The translations under genes and the position numbers were made by a program. A stretch of 64,000 nt of DNA. It comes from Acidobacteriota bacterium (GTDB lineage Bacteria > Acidobacteriota > Terriglobia > Terriglobales > Acidobacteriaceae). The notes under the pieces were generated by a model. The model ran no database searches and was not told the origin of the DNA. It worked only from the letters and a program-made list of their open reading frames with translations. The stretch lies in contig JAJXZT010000040.1 in the NCBI GenBank assembly GCA_021779935.1, positions 232,792 to 296,791 of the forward strand, written 5' to 3'. How positions within the stretch are numbered: position 1 is the stretch's first letter; each line of letters starts with the position of its first letter. Below are positions 43,467-52,565 of this stretch, one piece after another.

Positions 43467-44798
43467 TCAGGCGCCTCCAATTTCGGTCGAATTTCGTGCG
43501 CTCACGGCAAGCCTGAGTTGGGCAAACAATGAACTGGCATCTTGAAAACTGGGCACCAACATCTCCGCTAGTGAGATTCTGTATCTCTTTTTCATGACTG
43601 TAAGGAAACAGATAGTCGCAATGGTGTACGAAATACTCGATGCCACCGCAGCCCCGGCAGCGCCGTGCGCCGGAATCAACCAGAAATTCAGCAGTACGTT
43701 GACCGCCAAAGCACAGCCGAAACATGCTGCCGTGGTCAAAGGCTTGCCGAGCGCGGTAAAGAAATTGCCAAACACGTAGTTAACCGACATCGCAATCAGC
43801 CCGGGAATCAGAAGGCAGAGCGGCAGGACCGATCCGGCAAAGCGTGCCCCCATCAGAAGATGGACCAATGGTTTACTGAGAACAATCAGCGTAAGGCCAG
43901 CCACCGTCGAAACCAAAATGACAAACCGTGACGCCTTCTTGATTCGAGCAAGACGCTCCTCGTTGGAAGCTGCCGGAAGATGGCGAAACAGCGAGATGCC
44001 CGCGGCGTTCGGTAGCATCAGCGCAAGCTCCGCCAGGGCCACCGCCACCGAGTAGATTCCCACCTCAGCGGCCCCGCGAAATGCCTCTACGAAGTACACA
44101 TCAATTCGGAATACCGAAGTAAGTACCACGTTGCTCGCGAACGCACCCAATCCATATATAAGCAACATGCGGGCTTCTGTTGTTCGCCAGCTTGCGAATC
44201 CGCTATCGTCGTGTCTAAAGATCACCACCACCGTAACTACGATGCGGACAAATAGACCTGCAAAAAAACTCAGGATTGCCGCTGTGACCCCGAGGCGAAA
44301 CACTCCCAGGCACAGCACCATCGCGATTGCAGAAACTGTTCCCTGAATGGCGCCGATGATTGTTCCGGTTCGTATGCCATTCGGGAAACTCCCCACAATG
44401 AAGTTCGACATCAAAACCTGCGTCTGCAAAAACACGCCAATCGAGCAGAGTACCACCGTTTGCAGAGTCACGGTCGACTTCGTCATCGCGTGTAATACAT
44501 CCTTGCCAAACAACGCGATAATGCTGAGCAGACAGACGTCAAAAAGCGCAAATGTGAACCACTGCGTGGTTGCACTGCGAAGAGAGAAAATCCTGTGATT
44601 GAGGTGGTACTGAAAGGAAGGTCCAAGGCCGAAGGACAGCAGCAATGCCCCAAGTGTCGCAGTTTGCACAACCAGGTAATAATTGCCTTTGCCTGCGGGC
44701 CCCAGTAAACGTGCCGTGAGAATTCCAATCACCAGCGACGTGACCAGCGCAAAGAGATTGCTGGCCAAGGAGTAAAACGTATCGCGTATAAACGCCAT
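43467..44798 (-). CDS. wzx: Polysaccharide flippase (Wzx/MOP family)
   Basis: Integral inner-membrane protein of 443 aa with about 12-14 hydrophobic helices. It begins FYSLASNLFALVTSLVIGIL and has TARLLGPAGKGNYYLV, the standard N-terminal signature of Wzx-like proteins. It should flip undecaprenol-linked repeat units to the periplasm. It starts 8 bases after the epimerase stop with AGGGG upstream of the ATG; its 3' end carries the asnB ribosome site. Confidence 0.9.
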   Translation of the reverse strand: MAFIRDTFYSLASNLFALVTSLVIGILTARLLGPAGKGNYYLVVQTATLGALLLSFGLGPSFQYHLNHRIFSLRSATTQWFTFALFDVCLLSIIALFGKDVLHAMTKSTVTLQTVVLCSIGVFLQTQVLMSNFIVGSFPNGIRTGTIIGAIQGTVSAIAMVLCLGVFRLGVTAAILSFFAGLFVRIVVTVVVIFRHDDSGFASWRTTEARMLLIYGLGAFASNVVLTSVFRIDVYFVEAFRGAAEVGIYSVAVALAELALMLPNAAGISLFRHLPAASNEERLARIKKASRFVILVSTVAGLTLIVLSKPLVHLLMGARFAGSVLPLCLLIPGLIAMSVNYVFGNFFTALGKPLTTAACFGCALAVNVLLNFWLIPAHGAAGAAVASSISYTIATICFLTVMKKRYRISLAEMLVPSFQDASSLFAQLRLAVSARNSTEIGGA

Positions 44799-44806
44799 GC
44801 AGGCCC

Positions 44807-45982
44807 CTAAACTGCTTTACGACCGTTAGAATCAGCAAGATTGGTGCCACGGCTGAAAACTTCAACGATGCGTTCCGCCGTATGCCCATCCCACAGTGCT
44901 GGAATCCTGCCTGTCTTCGATTCCCCACGCAGGATACGCTCACACTCGTCCACGATCCGCGTCTTGTCGAGGCCCACCAGAACGTTGGTACCTTCCTCCA
45001 CCGTAATCGGCCGTTCCGTATTCTCGCGAATCGTCAGGCATGGCACGCCGAGGGCCGTGGTCTCTTCCTGAATTCCACCCGAATCAGTCAACACCAGCAG
45101 TGCGTTTTTCTGAAGCTTCAGAAAATCCAGGTAGCCGATTGGTTCCTCGATCTTGAGGTTCCGCATCCCATTCACTCGTTGTTCCAAATTGTGTTCCGCA
45201 ATCATCTTGCGTGAACGTGGATGCATCGGGAACACAAGTGGAAGCTTCTTCTGAACGGCATCGAGTGCATCCAGAATCTCTGAAAGCTGCGCCGGATTAT
45301 CGACATTTGACGGCCGATGAAGCGTTACCAGTCCATACCCCTTTGGCAAAACACTAATCTTCTTCAGGATATTCGATTGGGCTGCGACACTCTCGTATTG
45401 CCGCAGAGTATCAATCATGATGTTTCCCACGAACTCGATCTTCGCCGGCGGAACGCCTTCCCCCAAAAGATTCTTATTGGCATCCGGAGAGGGAGTAAAC
45501 AGAATGTCGCTGATACTGTCCGTCAGAATCCGGTTGATCTCCTCCGGCATTGAGTGATCCCTGCTCCTGAGCCCTGCTTCCACGTGCGCTACTTTTATCC
45601 CCATCTTCACGGCATCAAGAGCGCATGCGATTGTCGAGTTCACATCACCGAATACCACTACCCAATCCGGTGAGTGATCCAGTAGAACCTTTTCGAACCC
45701 AATCATTACATTTGCTGTCTGCACCGCCTGGCTTCCGGAGCCCACTCCGAGGTAAACATCCGGTTTTGGCATTTGAAGATCGTCAAAAAACACCTTCGAC
45801 ATCTGCGCGTCGTAGTGTTGTCCGGTGTGCACCAGCATCGGTTCGAATCCTGGGCTGCATCGCAGGACATTGTAGAGTGGTGCCGCCTTCATGTAATTCG
45901 GACGAGCACCCACCACAAGCACAACCTTCAGGGGTTTGGCGTGCTCGCTTGCAGTTGGAGTGGAGCCTGCGGCTCTCGTCAC
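44807..45982 (-). CDS. wecB: UDP-N-acetylglucosamine 2-epimerase (non-hydrolysing)
   Basis: Interconverts UDP-GlcNAc and UDP-ManNAc. The 391-aa enzyme has VVLVVGARPNYMKAAPLY, VHTGQHYDAQMSKVFFDDL, GDVNSTIACALDAVK, VAHVEAGLRSRDHSMPEEIN and LTDSGGIQEETTALGVPCL, all canonical WecB motifs. Unlike the second epimerase at 30804 it has the VEAGLRS form. The ATG at 45982 overlaps the stop of the tyrosine kinase gene (ATGA). The product could feed an aminouronate pathway via the dehydrogenase at 58832. Confidence 0.94.
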   Translation of the reverse strand: MTRAAGSTPTASEHAKPLKVVLVVGARPNYMKAAPLYNVLRCSPGFEPMLVHTGQHYDAQMSKVFFDDLQMPKPDVYLGVGSGSQAVQTANVMIGFEKVLLDHSPDWVVVFGDVNSTIACALDAVKMGIKVAHVEAGLRSRDHSMPEEINRILTDSISDILFTPSPDANKNLLGEGVPPAKIEFVGNIMIDTLRQYESVAAQSNILKKISVLPKGYGLVTLHRPSNVDNPAQLSEILDALDAVQKKLPLVFPMHPRSRKMIAEHNLEQRVNGMRNLKIEEPIGYLDFLKLQKNALLVLTDSGGIQEETTALGVPCLTIRENTERPITVEEGTNVLVGLDKTRIVDECERILRGESKTGRIPALWDGHTAERIVEVFSRGTNLADSNGRKAV

Positions 45983-48222
45983 GATTTCGATTCCTCCTCG
46001 TCCTCTCGCGATTCGTAGTACGAGTGGTACTTCTTGTAACCGTAGCCATAGCCGTAGTAGTTGCCATGCATGCTGAAATCGTTTACGACCGTCCCTGCCA
46101 GGTTCACGTTCGTCTGCAGCAGCACATCACGCGATCGCAGCAGTGCCCTGCGAAGCGAGCGTTGGCAGCGCACCACCAGCAGAACTATGTCCGCCGACTG
46201 TGCCAGCAACAGCGCGTCCGTCACCGCCAGCGTGGGCGGCGTATCGATAACGATGTGATCAAAGCTGCCTCTGACTTGGGATACCAGGTCGCTCATTTGC
46301 GTCGAACCCAGCAACTCCGCCGGGTTAGGCGGTCGAATACCGCTTGGCAGCACCAGCAGGTTCGGCACTTTTTCAACCTCTTTAGCCACGTCCTCCCACT
46401 TCGCTCCGCCCGTGATCACTTCTGACAATCCAACATCCGTGGCAATGCCTAGTTCCCTGCCGATCCTGCCCCGGCGAAGATCCGCGTCGATCAGCAGCAC
46501 CCGCCTGCCCTGCTGGGCAAGTGCAATTGCGCAATTCATACTGATCGTGCTCTTTCCTTCTTCTGGCACGGCACTCGTAATTGCGATCACCTGTGGCGCG
46601 GATCCCGGCGTTGCCAGCAGCAGTGTTGTACGCAGTGAGCGGAATGCCTCGGCAAACGCGGAATTCGAAACGACATTGGTAAGCAAGGCAGGATTTGAGA
46701 TTTCCGCGCCGTCCGAAGCCTGCTGGGCACGCGGGCGCACGACATGAGGAATTACGCCCATCGTGGCAAGGCCCGTCACGGATTCGATTTCTTCCGGAGA
46801 TCCCAGCGATTCGTCGGCGCTTTCCAGGACGAATACAAGCACCACGCCGAGTATTAGCCCCGTTGCCAGGCCGAAGATCGCGTTTAACCTCATGTTCGGC
46901 TCTACCGGCCGCATTGGCAGCCTTGCCGGATCGACTATATCGATATTTGTCGATTGAAGTCCGGCCAGCACCCCGGCTTCCTGGAGCTTCCCGATAAGAT
47001 CTTCATACAGATTGCGGCCAGACTCGAGTTCCCCCTTGAGAATTCCATACTGATTGAATCCCTGGCTAGCCGCGATGGCTTTCTGTTTGTCGTTCTCCAG
47101 GGAAGCGCGCAGCGCGTTCTCCGTTTTCAGCGCCGCTTCGTATTCGTTTTTCAACCGAGCCTGTAGGTTCTGAAGTTCCTTCGCCTCAGCCTCTTTTACC
47201 TGCGCCAATTGTGCCTTCAATTGGATGACTTTCGGATAACGTGGGCCGAACGTCGTTTCCACTTCCGCCAGCTTGTCCTGCAGTTCTGCTTCCTGCTTCC
47301 GTAAAATCGGGTAATTTCCGCTTGGGAGAGATCCCCCCATAAGGTCAGGGTTGCCTGACATCGCAATCCGGTAGCGCGTTTCCTTCACGATCCGGTCCGC
47401 TTCCGCCTGCGTCACCTGCTGGCTTACGACATCCAGTTTTGAAGTCAGCAGGTTGTTGTTTTCATCCGTGCCGATGATGCCGGTTTTTCTCTGGAAATCT
47501 GAAAGTCTTTGCTGGCTCTCGGCCACTCGCAGTTTCAGTTGGCTCAACTGTTTGGTAAGCCACGTACTTGCCTGGGCCGTCGCCTGGAACCGCGTCGCGT
47601 AATTCTGCTCGATGTAAGAGCTGCACAGTGCGTTTACGATGTCCGCGGCAAGATGAGCATCGGTACTCCGGTATCGCACATCAATAATCTGCGTCTGCGG
47701 TACGATCGATACTGACAACCCCGCCCTGAACCGTCCCAGCAACGAGTCTTTTTCGCGAGCAGCGATGTCCGTCGCCGAAAGATGTTCTGGTTGCTCGGTT
47801 TGTTTCTTGGGAGTTCCAACAAAAGCAGGATTCTTGTCCAGATTCAGTTGCTGGATTACGGCCCACGCAATCGTGTCGCTCTGAATGATGCGCACTTGCG
47901 TCGCCAGTTTTGCCGACCAGTCCAGCCCCCCCGTGGACACATTTAAATCCGACAGGTTCAGTGCATCGGATCCTTCGGGATGAATGTTGAGTTCCGCCTG
48001 AGCTTCGTACACCGGCCGCTTCAATATCGAATAAGTGACGGCAAGCCCAAGGCAGACCACTATGCAGACAAGTATGAACTGATACCTCTTGTAGAGCACT
48101 CCCCAGAGTTTGATCAGATCTGGAGTGATATTTTCGAATTGCGGCTGCCGTCCAGTCGATTCAGCCCGAAATCGAATCGAAGCTCTGCTGCCGGGTATTT
48201 CCGATTGGTTATCTCTCACCAC
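45979..48222 (-). CDS. wzc: Wzc/GumC-type co-polymerase with tyrosine autokinase domain
   Basis: Inner-membrane chain-length regulator and BY-kinase, 747 aa. The Wzz domain is flanked by transmembrane helices at about 48-68 (FILVCIVVCLGLAVTYSI) and about 445-465 (IFGLATGLILGVVLVFVLES), with a coiled-coil region between. The CpsD-type kinase domain has Walker A AVPEEGKSTISMN, Walker A' VLLIDADLRRGRIG and Walker B HIVIDTPPTLAVTDALLL. It ends in a tyrosine cluster (NYYGYGYGYKKYHSYYES, eight Tyr), the autophosphorylation tail. It starts with GTG after GAGGCAA. No cognate phosphatase gene was seen in the window. Confidence 0.94.
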   Translation of the reverse strand: MVRDNQSEIPGSRASIRFRAESTGRQPQFENITPDLIKLWGVLYKRYQFILVCIVVCLGLAVTYSILKRPVYEAQAELNIHPEGSDALNLSDLNVSTGGLDWSAKLATQVRIIQSDTIAWAVIQQLNLDKNPAFVGTPKKQTEQPEHLSATDIAAREKDSLLGRFRAGLSVSIVPQTQIIDVRYRSTDAHLAADIVNALCSSYIEQNYATRFQATAQASTWLTKQLSQLKLRVAESQQRLSDFQRKTGIIGTDENNNLLTSKLDVVSQQVTQAEADRIVKETRYRIAMSGNPDLMGGSLPSGNYPILRKQEAELQDKLAEVETTFGPRYPKVIQLKAQLAQVKEAEAKELQNLQARLKNEYEAALKTENALRASLENDKQKAIAASQGFNQYGILKGELESGRNLYEDLIGKLQEAGVLAGLQSTNIDIVDPARLPMRPVEPNMRLNAIFGLATGLILGVVLVFVLESADESLGSPEEIESVTGLATMGVIPHVVRPRAQQASDGAEISNPALLTNVVSNSAFAEAFRSLRTTLLLATPGSAPQVIAITSAVPEEGKSTISMNCAIALAQQGRRVLLIDADLRRGRIGRELGIATDVGLSEVITGGAKWEDVAKEVEKVPNLLVLPSGIRPPNPAELLGSTQMSDLVSQVRGSFDHIVIDTPPTLAVTDALLLAQSADIVLLVVRCQRSLRRALLRSRDVLLQTNVNLAGTVVNDFSMHGNYYGYGYGYKKYHSYYESREDEEESKS

Positions 48223-48274
48223 TTGCCTCGTTAGTTAATCTAAAAATTTTGCTGGTTCACCTGGATTTACACCC

Positions 48275-49234
48275 TTACAACCGCGATGAGCCGTATATCG
48301 CCACACCGGTTGCCGCGGCTATGATCGCGTCGATTCCGCGTTTCCACGCTGTCTTCGACCTGCTCGTTGGCACAAACAGAATGTCATCCGCTTGCAGCAT
48401 CACATCCACGTTCTGCGCTTGCATCACTTTGTCCAGTCTTACAGGAAGCTGTACGAGACCATCCGGTGTTCGCCGTACAATGCTGGCGTCTTTAAGGTCG
48501 GCAACCTTGGTAACGCCCTGCGCCAGTGCAATCGCCTGCAGTAACGTGATTCTCGTATTGTTCTCCATCAGGAATCCGCCCGGCTTCAGCACTTCGCCCA
48601 CAACGTAAACCACGCCCGTCTTTGAAACCGCGATTGTGTCTCCCGGTTCCAGGTCGATATTGGCTTTCGGGTCTGACAGTTCACGGTCAAGGTAGAGATC
48701 AATCGGGTGACTCGGATCGTTCTTGTGAGTCACTGTCACCAAGCGCCCTGCCTTCGTCGTCAGGCCGCCCGCTGCGGAAAGTGCGTCATACAGACGATGC
48801 GGCCCAAGCAGCGGATAAATCCCGGGGGCGGTCACTTCTCCGATGACCGTCACCCCTTGCGTCGCATATTCTTCCACAAAAATGGATACTTCCGGATGTT
48901 TTACCAGTTGCTTGTCCACCAACTCACGGGCGATCATCCCCTGCGCTTCGTCCGGCGTCATCCCCGCCAGTTTCATTTCCCCCAACAATGGCAGCGACAC
49001 TGTGCCGGAGTTGCTGATGCGAACCTTCAAAGTCAGCTCGGGAACGTTGAAAACCGTAAGATCCAGCAGATCCCCGGGGCCAAGCCGGATTTTAGGAGCC
49101 ATGGCGGACGGCTTGCTCGTTGCAGGCTGATTGTTCGCAGCGCTACCGGTTTCCACTGGTTTTTCCTGCGCGATTGCGGTCGCCAAAAACAGCAATGCCA
49201 CTGCGATCAACCTACTCAACTTCGAGCCAATCAT
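48275..49234 (-). CDS. wza: Polysaccharide export protein (Wza-like, SLBB domains)
   Basis: Outer-membrane export channel component, 319 aa. After a signal peptide (LSRLIAVALLFLATAIAQ) comes the Poly_export domain (KIRLGPGDLLDLTVFNVPEL near residue 48). Two SLBB-type modules follow (VTVIGEVTAPGIYPLLGPHR, VYVVGEVLKPGGFLMENNTR), then a C-terminal helix region. No lipobox cysteine is visible, unlike E. coli Wza. GGGAGGA precedes the ATG at 49234 ideally; the ATG at 49246 is rejected. The start lies 22 bases inside the end of the tetR-like gene. Confidence 0.92.
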   Translation of the reverse strand: MIGSKLSRLIAVALLFLATAIAQEKPVETGSAANNQPATSKPSAMAPKIRLGPGDLLDLTVFNVPELTLKVRISNSGTVSLPLLGEMKLAGMTPDEAQGMIARELVDKQLVKHPEVSIFVEEYATQGVTVIGEVTAPGIYPLLGPHRLYDALSAAGGLTTKAGRLVTVTHKNDPSHPIDLYLDRELSDPKANIDLEPGDTIAVSKTGVVYVVGEVLKPGGFLMENNTRITLLQAIALAQGVTKVADLKDASIVRRTPDGLVQLPVRLDKVMQAQNVDVMLQADDILFVPTSRSKTAWKRGIDAIIAAATGVAIYGSSRL

Positions 49235-49883
49235 AATTCCTCCCATCGGAACTCGCGGACGGGGCTTGCGGTTTCGTCGACAGAGCCGGAAAGTACGCCC
49301 GAATCCATGAACATGCAGCCTCGCTTGTCGACTTATCTAGAGAATCGCTTGTCGTGCCAAGAATTGCAAATAACTGCCGCGCATTACTTTGCATCATTAA
49401 TACTGCCAATACTGACATCCAAAACGCCATGGCCGCTTCGGCTGAGTTGGTCGCTTGCACACGGCCGCAGTCAATCCAGCGCCGGAACACCGGCTCGAAA
49501 TGGGTATGTACCAGCTCCAGCTTCGACTTCAGTACGGAACTTATTTCTCGGTCCCGGTCCAGCAGCGAGTACTGCAGGATTCGGCTTAACCGTCGCTCCT
49601 TGACCAGCCAGCCGTACAGGTTCTCCATCAACCCCTGGAAAAACGCCTCGGGACTGTCCGTGTGCGTCAGTTCCAACCGAATTAGTTCGTTCGCCAGACT
49701 TGTCGCCAGAATTTCGATCGCCTCTTGAAACAGGTCGCTTTTACGATGGAAATATCGATAAATCGTAACTTCATTCACGTGAGCAAGCCGGGCGATCTCC
49801 CGCGTCGTCGTTGCGCGATACCCGCGCTCCGCAAATGCGGCACATGCCGCTTCGACAATTCTCTCGCGCGTCATTTCTGGCAA
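49212..49883 (-). CDS. TetR-family transcriptional regulator
   Basis: The 223-aa protein has an N-terminal TetR helix-turn-helix (RERIVEAACAAFAERGYRAT, EIARLAHVNEVTIYRYFHRK) and a helical ligand or dimer domain after it. It lies between the UpxY gene and wza and overlaps wza by 23 bases, so it is part of the EPS operon and may control it. The start at 49883 (MPEMTRER) or three codons later cannot be separated; AAGAAGGAA lies upstream. A palindromic region at 50582-50610 is a candidate binding site. Confidence 0.9.
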   Translation of the reverse strand: MPEMTRERIVEAACAAFAERGYRATTTREIARLAHVNEVTIYRYFHRKSDLFQEAIEILATSLANELIRLELTHTDSPEAFFQGLMENLYGWLVKERRLSRILQYSLLDRDREISSVLKSKLELVHTHFEPVFRRWIDCGRVQATNSAEAAMAFWMSVLAVLMMQSNARQLFAILGTTSDSLDKSTSEAACSWIRAYFPALSTKPQAPSASSDGRNYDWLEVE

Positions 49884-49933
49884 GAAGGAACTCTTTTCGA
49901 AATGAAATTTCTCGTGATATTTCCGACTGACCG

Positions 49934-50494
49934 TCAGTTCGTCGCGAAAATCTCAACGCAGGCGGGATCGATCTCTATCGCAATCGAGCGCGCAATTAGA
50001 TCTATCGAAACCACTACCACAATTGCATTCTTTTTGCGGATCAGCACTCCCGTCAGTCCCTGCAATGGCCCGGCCGTGATTCTCACCCGATCGCCGATGC
50101 TCAGGAACGGATGCGGCTCCGCTCGAATCTCATAGATTGCATGCCGTAGTCGCTCAATCTGGTCTTCTGGAATCGCTACCGGAACGCCACCCTGCCCCAC
50201 AATCCGCGCCACTCCCGGAGCGGTCAATACCTTCAAACGCTCTCGGACATCGAACTTTAAAAACAGGTAGCCAGGAAACAGCGGCATATCCACCACCACT
50301 CGCCGGTCCTTCCACTGGCGAACCGACGGATATAGCGGTAGAAAGACTTGCAGCCCCCGATGCCCCAAATGTTCTGCCGCGCTCTTCTCGTGGCGCGACA
50401 TCGTATGTACTGCGTACCATCCGTCGGACCTGCAGGAATCCCCCGGCACGCCCGGCATGGAACTACGGTTTGCTCCTCCGGCCAACCGCTCCAT
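49934..50494 (-). CDS. NusG-like antiterminator of the UpxY/RfaH type
   Basis: Specialised NusG paralogue that suppresses termination in long polysaccharide operons. It has the NGN domain WYAVHTMSRHEKSAAEHLGH and then VVVDMPLFPGYLFLKFDVRE. The linker includes GQGGVPVAIPEDQIERLRHA. The KOW domain has GDRVRITAGPLQGLTGVLIR and ends IFATN. The ATG at 50494 is chosen since GGGGGAAGCA precedes it; a longer frame begins at 50563 without a ribosome site. It is the first gene of the minus EPS arm, the usual place for UpxY proteins. A classical ops element was not found. Confidence 0.9.
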   Translation of the reverse strand: MERLAGGANRSSMPGVPGDSCRSDGWYAVHTMSRHEKSAAEHLGHRGLQVFLPLYPSVRQWKDRRVVVDMPLFPGYLFLKFDVRERLKVLTAPGVARIVGQGGVPVAIPEDQIERLRHAIYEIRAEPHPFLSIGDRVRITAGPLQGLTGVLIRKKNAIVVVVSIDLIARSIAIEIDPACVEIFATN

Positions 50495-50581
50495 TGCTTC
50501 CCCCAAATACAGCTTCGCCCCGTCACTCACGGGATTGTGACCTACCCCATATTTACTGCACATATCGCCATCACATCACAC

Positions 50582-50610
50582 GCAAGCATGTACTTGCTTG
50601 CAGTGCACTG
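50582..50610. promoter_or_regulatory. Inverted repeats in the divergent EPS control region
   Basis: Two palindromes lie side by side: GCAAGCA (50582-50588) with TGCTTGC (50595-50601), and the perfect ten-base palindrome CAGTGCACTG (50601-50610). They sit about 90 bases upstream of the UpxY start. They could be operators, for example of the TetR-type protein encoded in the same arm; this is inference. Confidence 0.4.
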
Positions 50611-51392
50611 GCATTTCTGCGCGTGTAACTTTCTCTATATCAGCAATACAGGTTGACGGTAAGTCAGCAACGAATACCAAAATCTTACTTTCAATCATCT
50701 GTTTTCGCAATAGTGCATTCCGCTAAGTCACACACAATTCGGCTCTCAGTTGCCTTTCCGGAAAAGCCGCTCGTGCGGGTAACATCAGCCGCCATTACCC
50801 TGGATCTGCGGTAAATACCTGCGTGCTTTTTTCCAACAATTCAATCGCTGTTAATGATCTAGTAAACCGAATCGTCGTTGAATTTTCTCTCCTCGAAAAC
50901 ACATTCTTCTCTTACAAAATCCGGTTGGCTATCGATATGCAATCAACTATGCAACTCGTCCTTGCCGCTCAAGGCTTGAAACAGCGCCACTTCTCCCGTG
51001 ATTGCTACTTACAACTTTTGTGCTCCTATTCCGATTCAAAGCGCGTCGGGCACACCGGTTTCTCGCTCCACTCATCCGCCAGGAATATTTCTCTCATCGC
51101 TTTGTTCTCCGTTTTCACGATCGCTCTATCGCCCGTTCGAGCGCCGCCATTACCAGGCAAACTCCGTTATACGTTCGTCACGATTACATATCCCCGTCCA
51201 CGGGAGCCGCCGCTCCGCGTAATGATTCGCAGCGCTTTCTTTTCTTGCGTTAAGATGGTTTCATCTGGTCGCACTTATGGAAAGTGCTCGACAAGCCAGG
51301 CTGGCTGCACTTGCCTCGAGCTTTCATTTTTGAACTTGTTTCTTCTTCGCCGCGTTGTCGTGAATGCGGCCCCTTGGGAAAGGCTACGGCAG
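50611..51392. other. Long leader/control region between the two EPS arms
   Basis: About 780 bases from the palindromes to the first plus-strand gene. A plus-strand frame stays open from 50823, but its first 190 codons do not look like protein and have no ribosome site. I read it as non-coding: probably promoters for both arms and a long leader. No clear consensus promoter could be picked out. Confidence 0.45.
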
Positions 51393-52520
51393 ATGATGAG
51401 AGTCAGGCCGCTTTTGCTGGCATTCGTGCTAATGATGATACCGCCATCATTGCGTGCAAGCGATCGCCAACCATCTCCCCGGCATGCGGTCTGCGCGGCC
51501 TCGCATGCTCACAATATCGCCACTGTAACCGCCTCGTCGTCCACCGTGGCGCTTCAGATCTCTGGCCCTTCCGGCGTCCTGCACCTCGCCACGCAAACAT
51601 CGGCTCCCGTCGATGAATGCCATGCTTTCTTTTCTGACAACGGCAACTTACTAGCAATCTCCTTCACTCTCCACACGGATGCCGTTCACAATATGGAGAT
51701 CGCCGTCGCCGACTTGCCATCCGCCAAGTGGATCAGCCCAGCTCCGGTCGTCCCCGTCATGCCTTCCGAGTTTCATGGTTTTCTCGCCGGATTCCTGAAA
51801 AACTCGAATCGCCTCGTTGTTCTCGATTCGGGGAGCTATTCTGCTCTCTATCAAAAAACATCGCTGTTTCCCTTGTATTTTGCCGCTGTGCCGGGCTACC
51901 CCACGTTTCCCTATAACAGCGATGCGCGATCCTATCCGGGAATGCCGCTCACTCCGGTCAGTGGATATATTGATACCGTAGGCAATCGCATCTGGTATCG
52001 CGGCAATCGTGCCGGTTGTGATTTCCAGTCGATGACTCTCTCTGGCGAGTGGCTGGAAGGCCCCTCCGTTGATCTCGGCAAACTCCGCCACGCCGGCTGT
52101 CATGCGCCTGATTTCGTCAGTACGCCGGATCCCGGCACTTTTTTGATTGCTGCCGTGGATGGCCCTACGATTCACTTCTGGAGCACGAATCTCGCCACCA
52201 GTGACGTCAGCACGTTTTCGCTCCCCCTCGACAGGAATGGCGACATGTATTGGCTCTCCGGCCAGGGTGCTCACTCTCCCGACGGAAAAATCCTTGCTGT
52301 GGTTACGCGTCATTTTGCTGAAAGCCGCTTCGGCGGCCTCGGCGCCGCTTCCGAGGAACTTCTGGTTCTGCACCTCGGGCCGTTTAGATTACTCGGACGC
52401 GAAAAACTCGATTCCGATCGTGTTCACCAGGCAATTGCAGTTGATCATCGTGACGGTATGGCTACCATCGTGACGTACCGCGGCGGCAAATGGCACACCG
52501 CGCACTTCCGCGATAAGTAG
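51393..52520 (+). CDS. Secreted protein of unknown function, possibly a beta-propeller
   Basis: Not recognised. From ATG 51393 (AAAGG upstream) it is 375 aa with a signal peptide (VRPLLLAFVLMMIPPSLRAS). The mature part has repeated blocks of about 45 residues with short beta strands and turn motifs (FFSDNGNLLAISF, GQGAHSPDGKILAVVTRH). These are reminiscent of WD40/PD40-like propeller blades. Two to three cysteines lie in VCAASHAHNI, DECHAFF and GNRAGCDF. It starts the plus EPS arm and is followed by a Wzi-family gene, so a role in surface polymer handling is plausible. Confidence 0.65.
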   Translation: MMRVRPLLLAFVLMMIPPSLRASDRQPSPRHAVCAASHAHNIATVTASSSTVALQISGPSGVLHLATQTSAPVDECHAFFSDNGNLLAISFTLHTDAVHNMEIAVADLPSAKWISPAPVVPVMPSEFHGFLAGFLKNSNRLVVLDSGSYSALYQKTSLFPLYFAAVPGYPTFPYNSDARSYPGMPLTPVSGYIDTVGNRIWYRGNRAGCDFQSMTLSGEWLEGPSVDLGKLRHAGCHAPDFVSTPDPGTFLIAAVDGPTIHFWSTNLATSDVSTFSLPLDRNGDMYWLSGQGAHSPDGKILAVVTRHFAESRFGGLGAASEELLVLHLGPFRLLGREKLDSDRVHQAIAVDHRDGMATIVTYRGGKWHTAHFRDK

Positions 52521-52565
52521 CACTGCAATGATTGAAATTGAATAGGACGCTGGAGTACCGATACC

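Noticed and set aside
45625..46425. 266-codon plus-strand frame
   Set aside because: Antisense to wecB and the tyrosine kinase; rich in Arg/His/Gln with no domain.
50823..51392. In-frame 190-codon extension upstream of the secreted protein
   Set aside because: No ribosome site and unlike-protein composition; the signal peptide begins at 51393.
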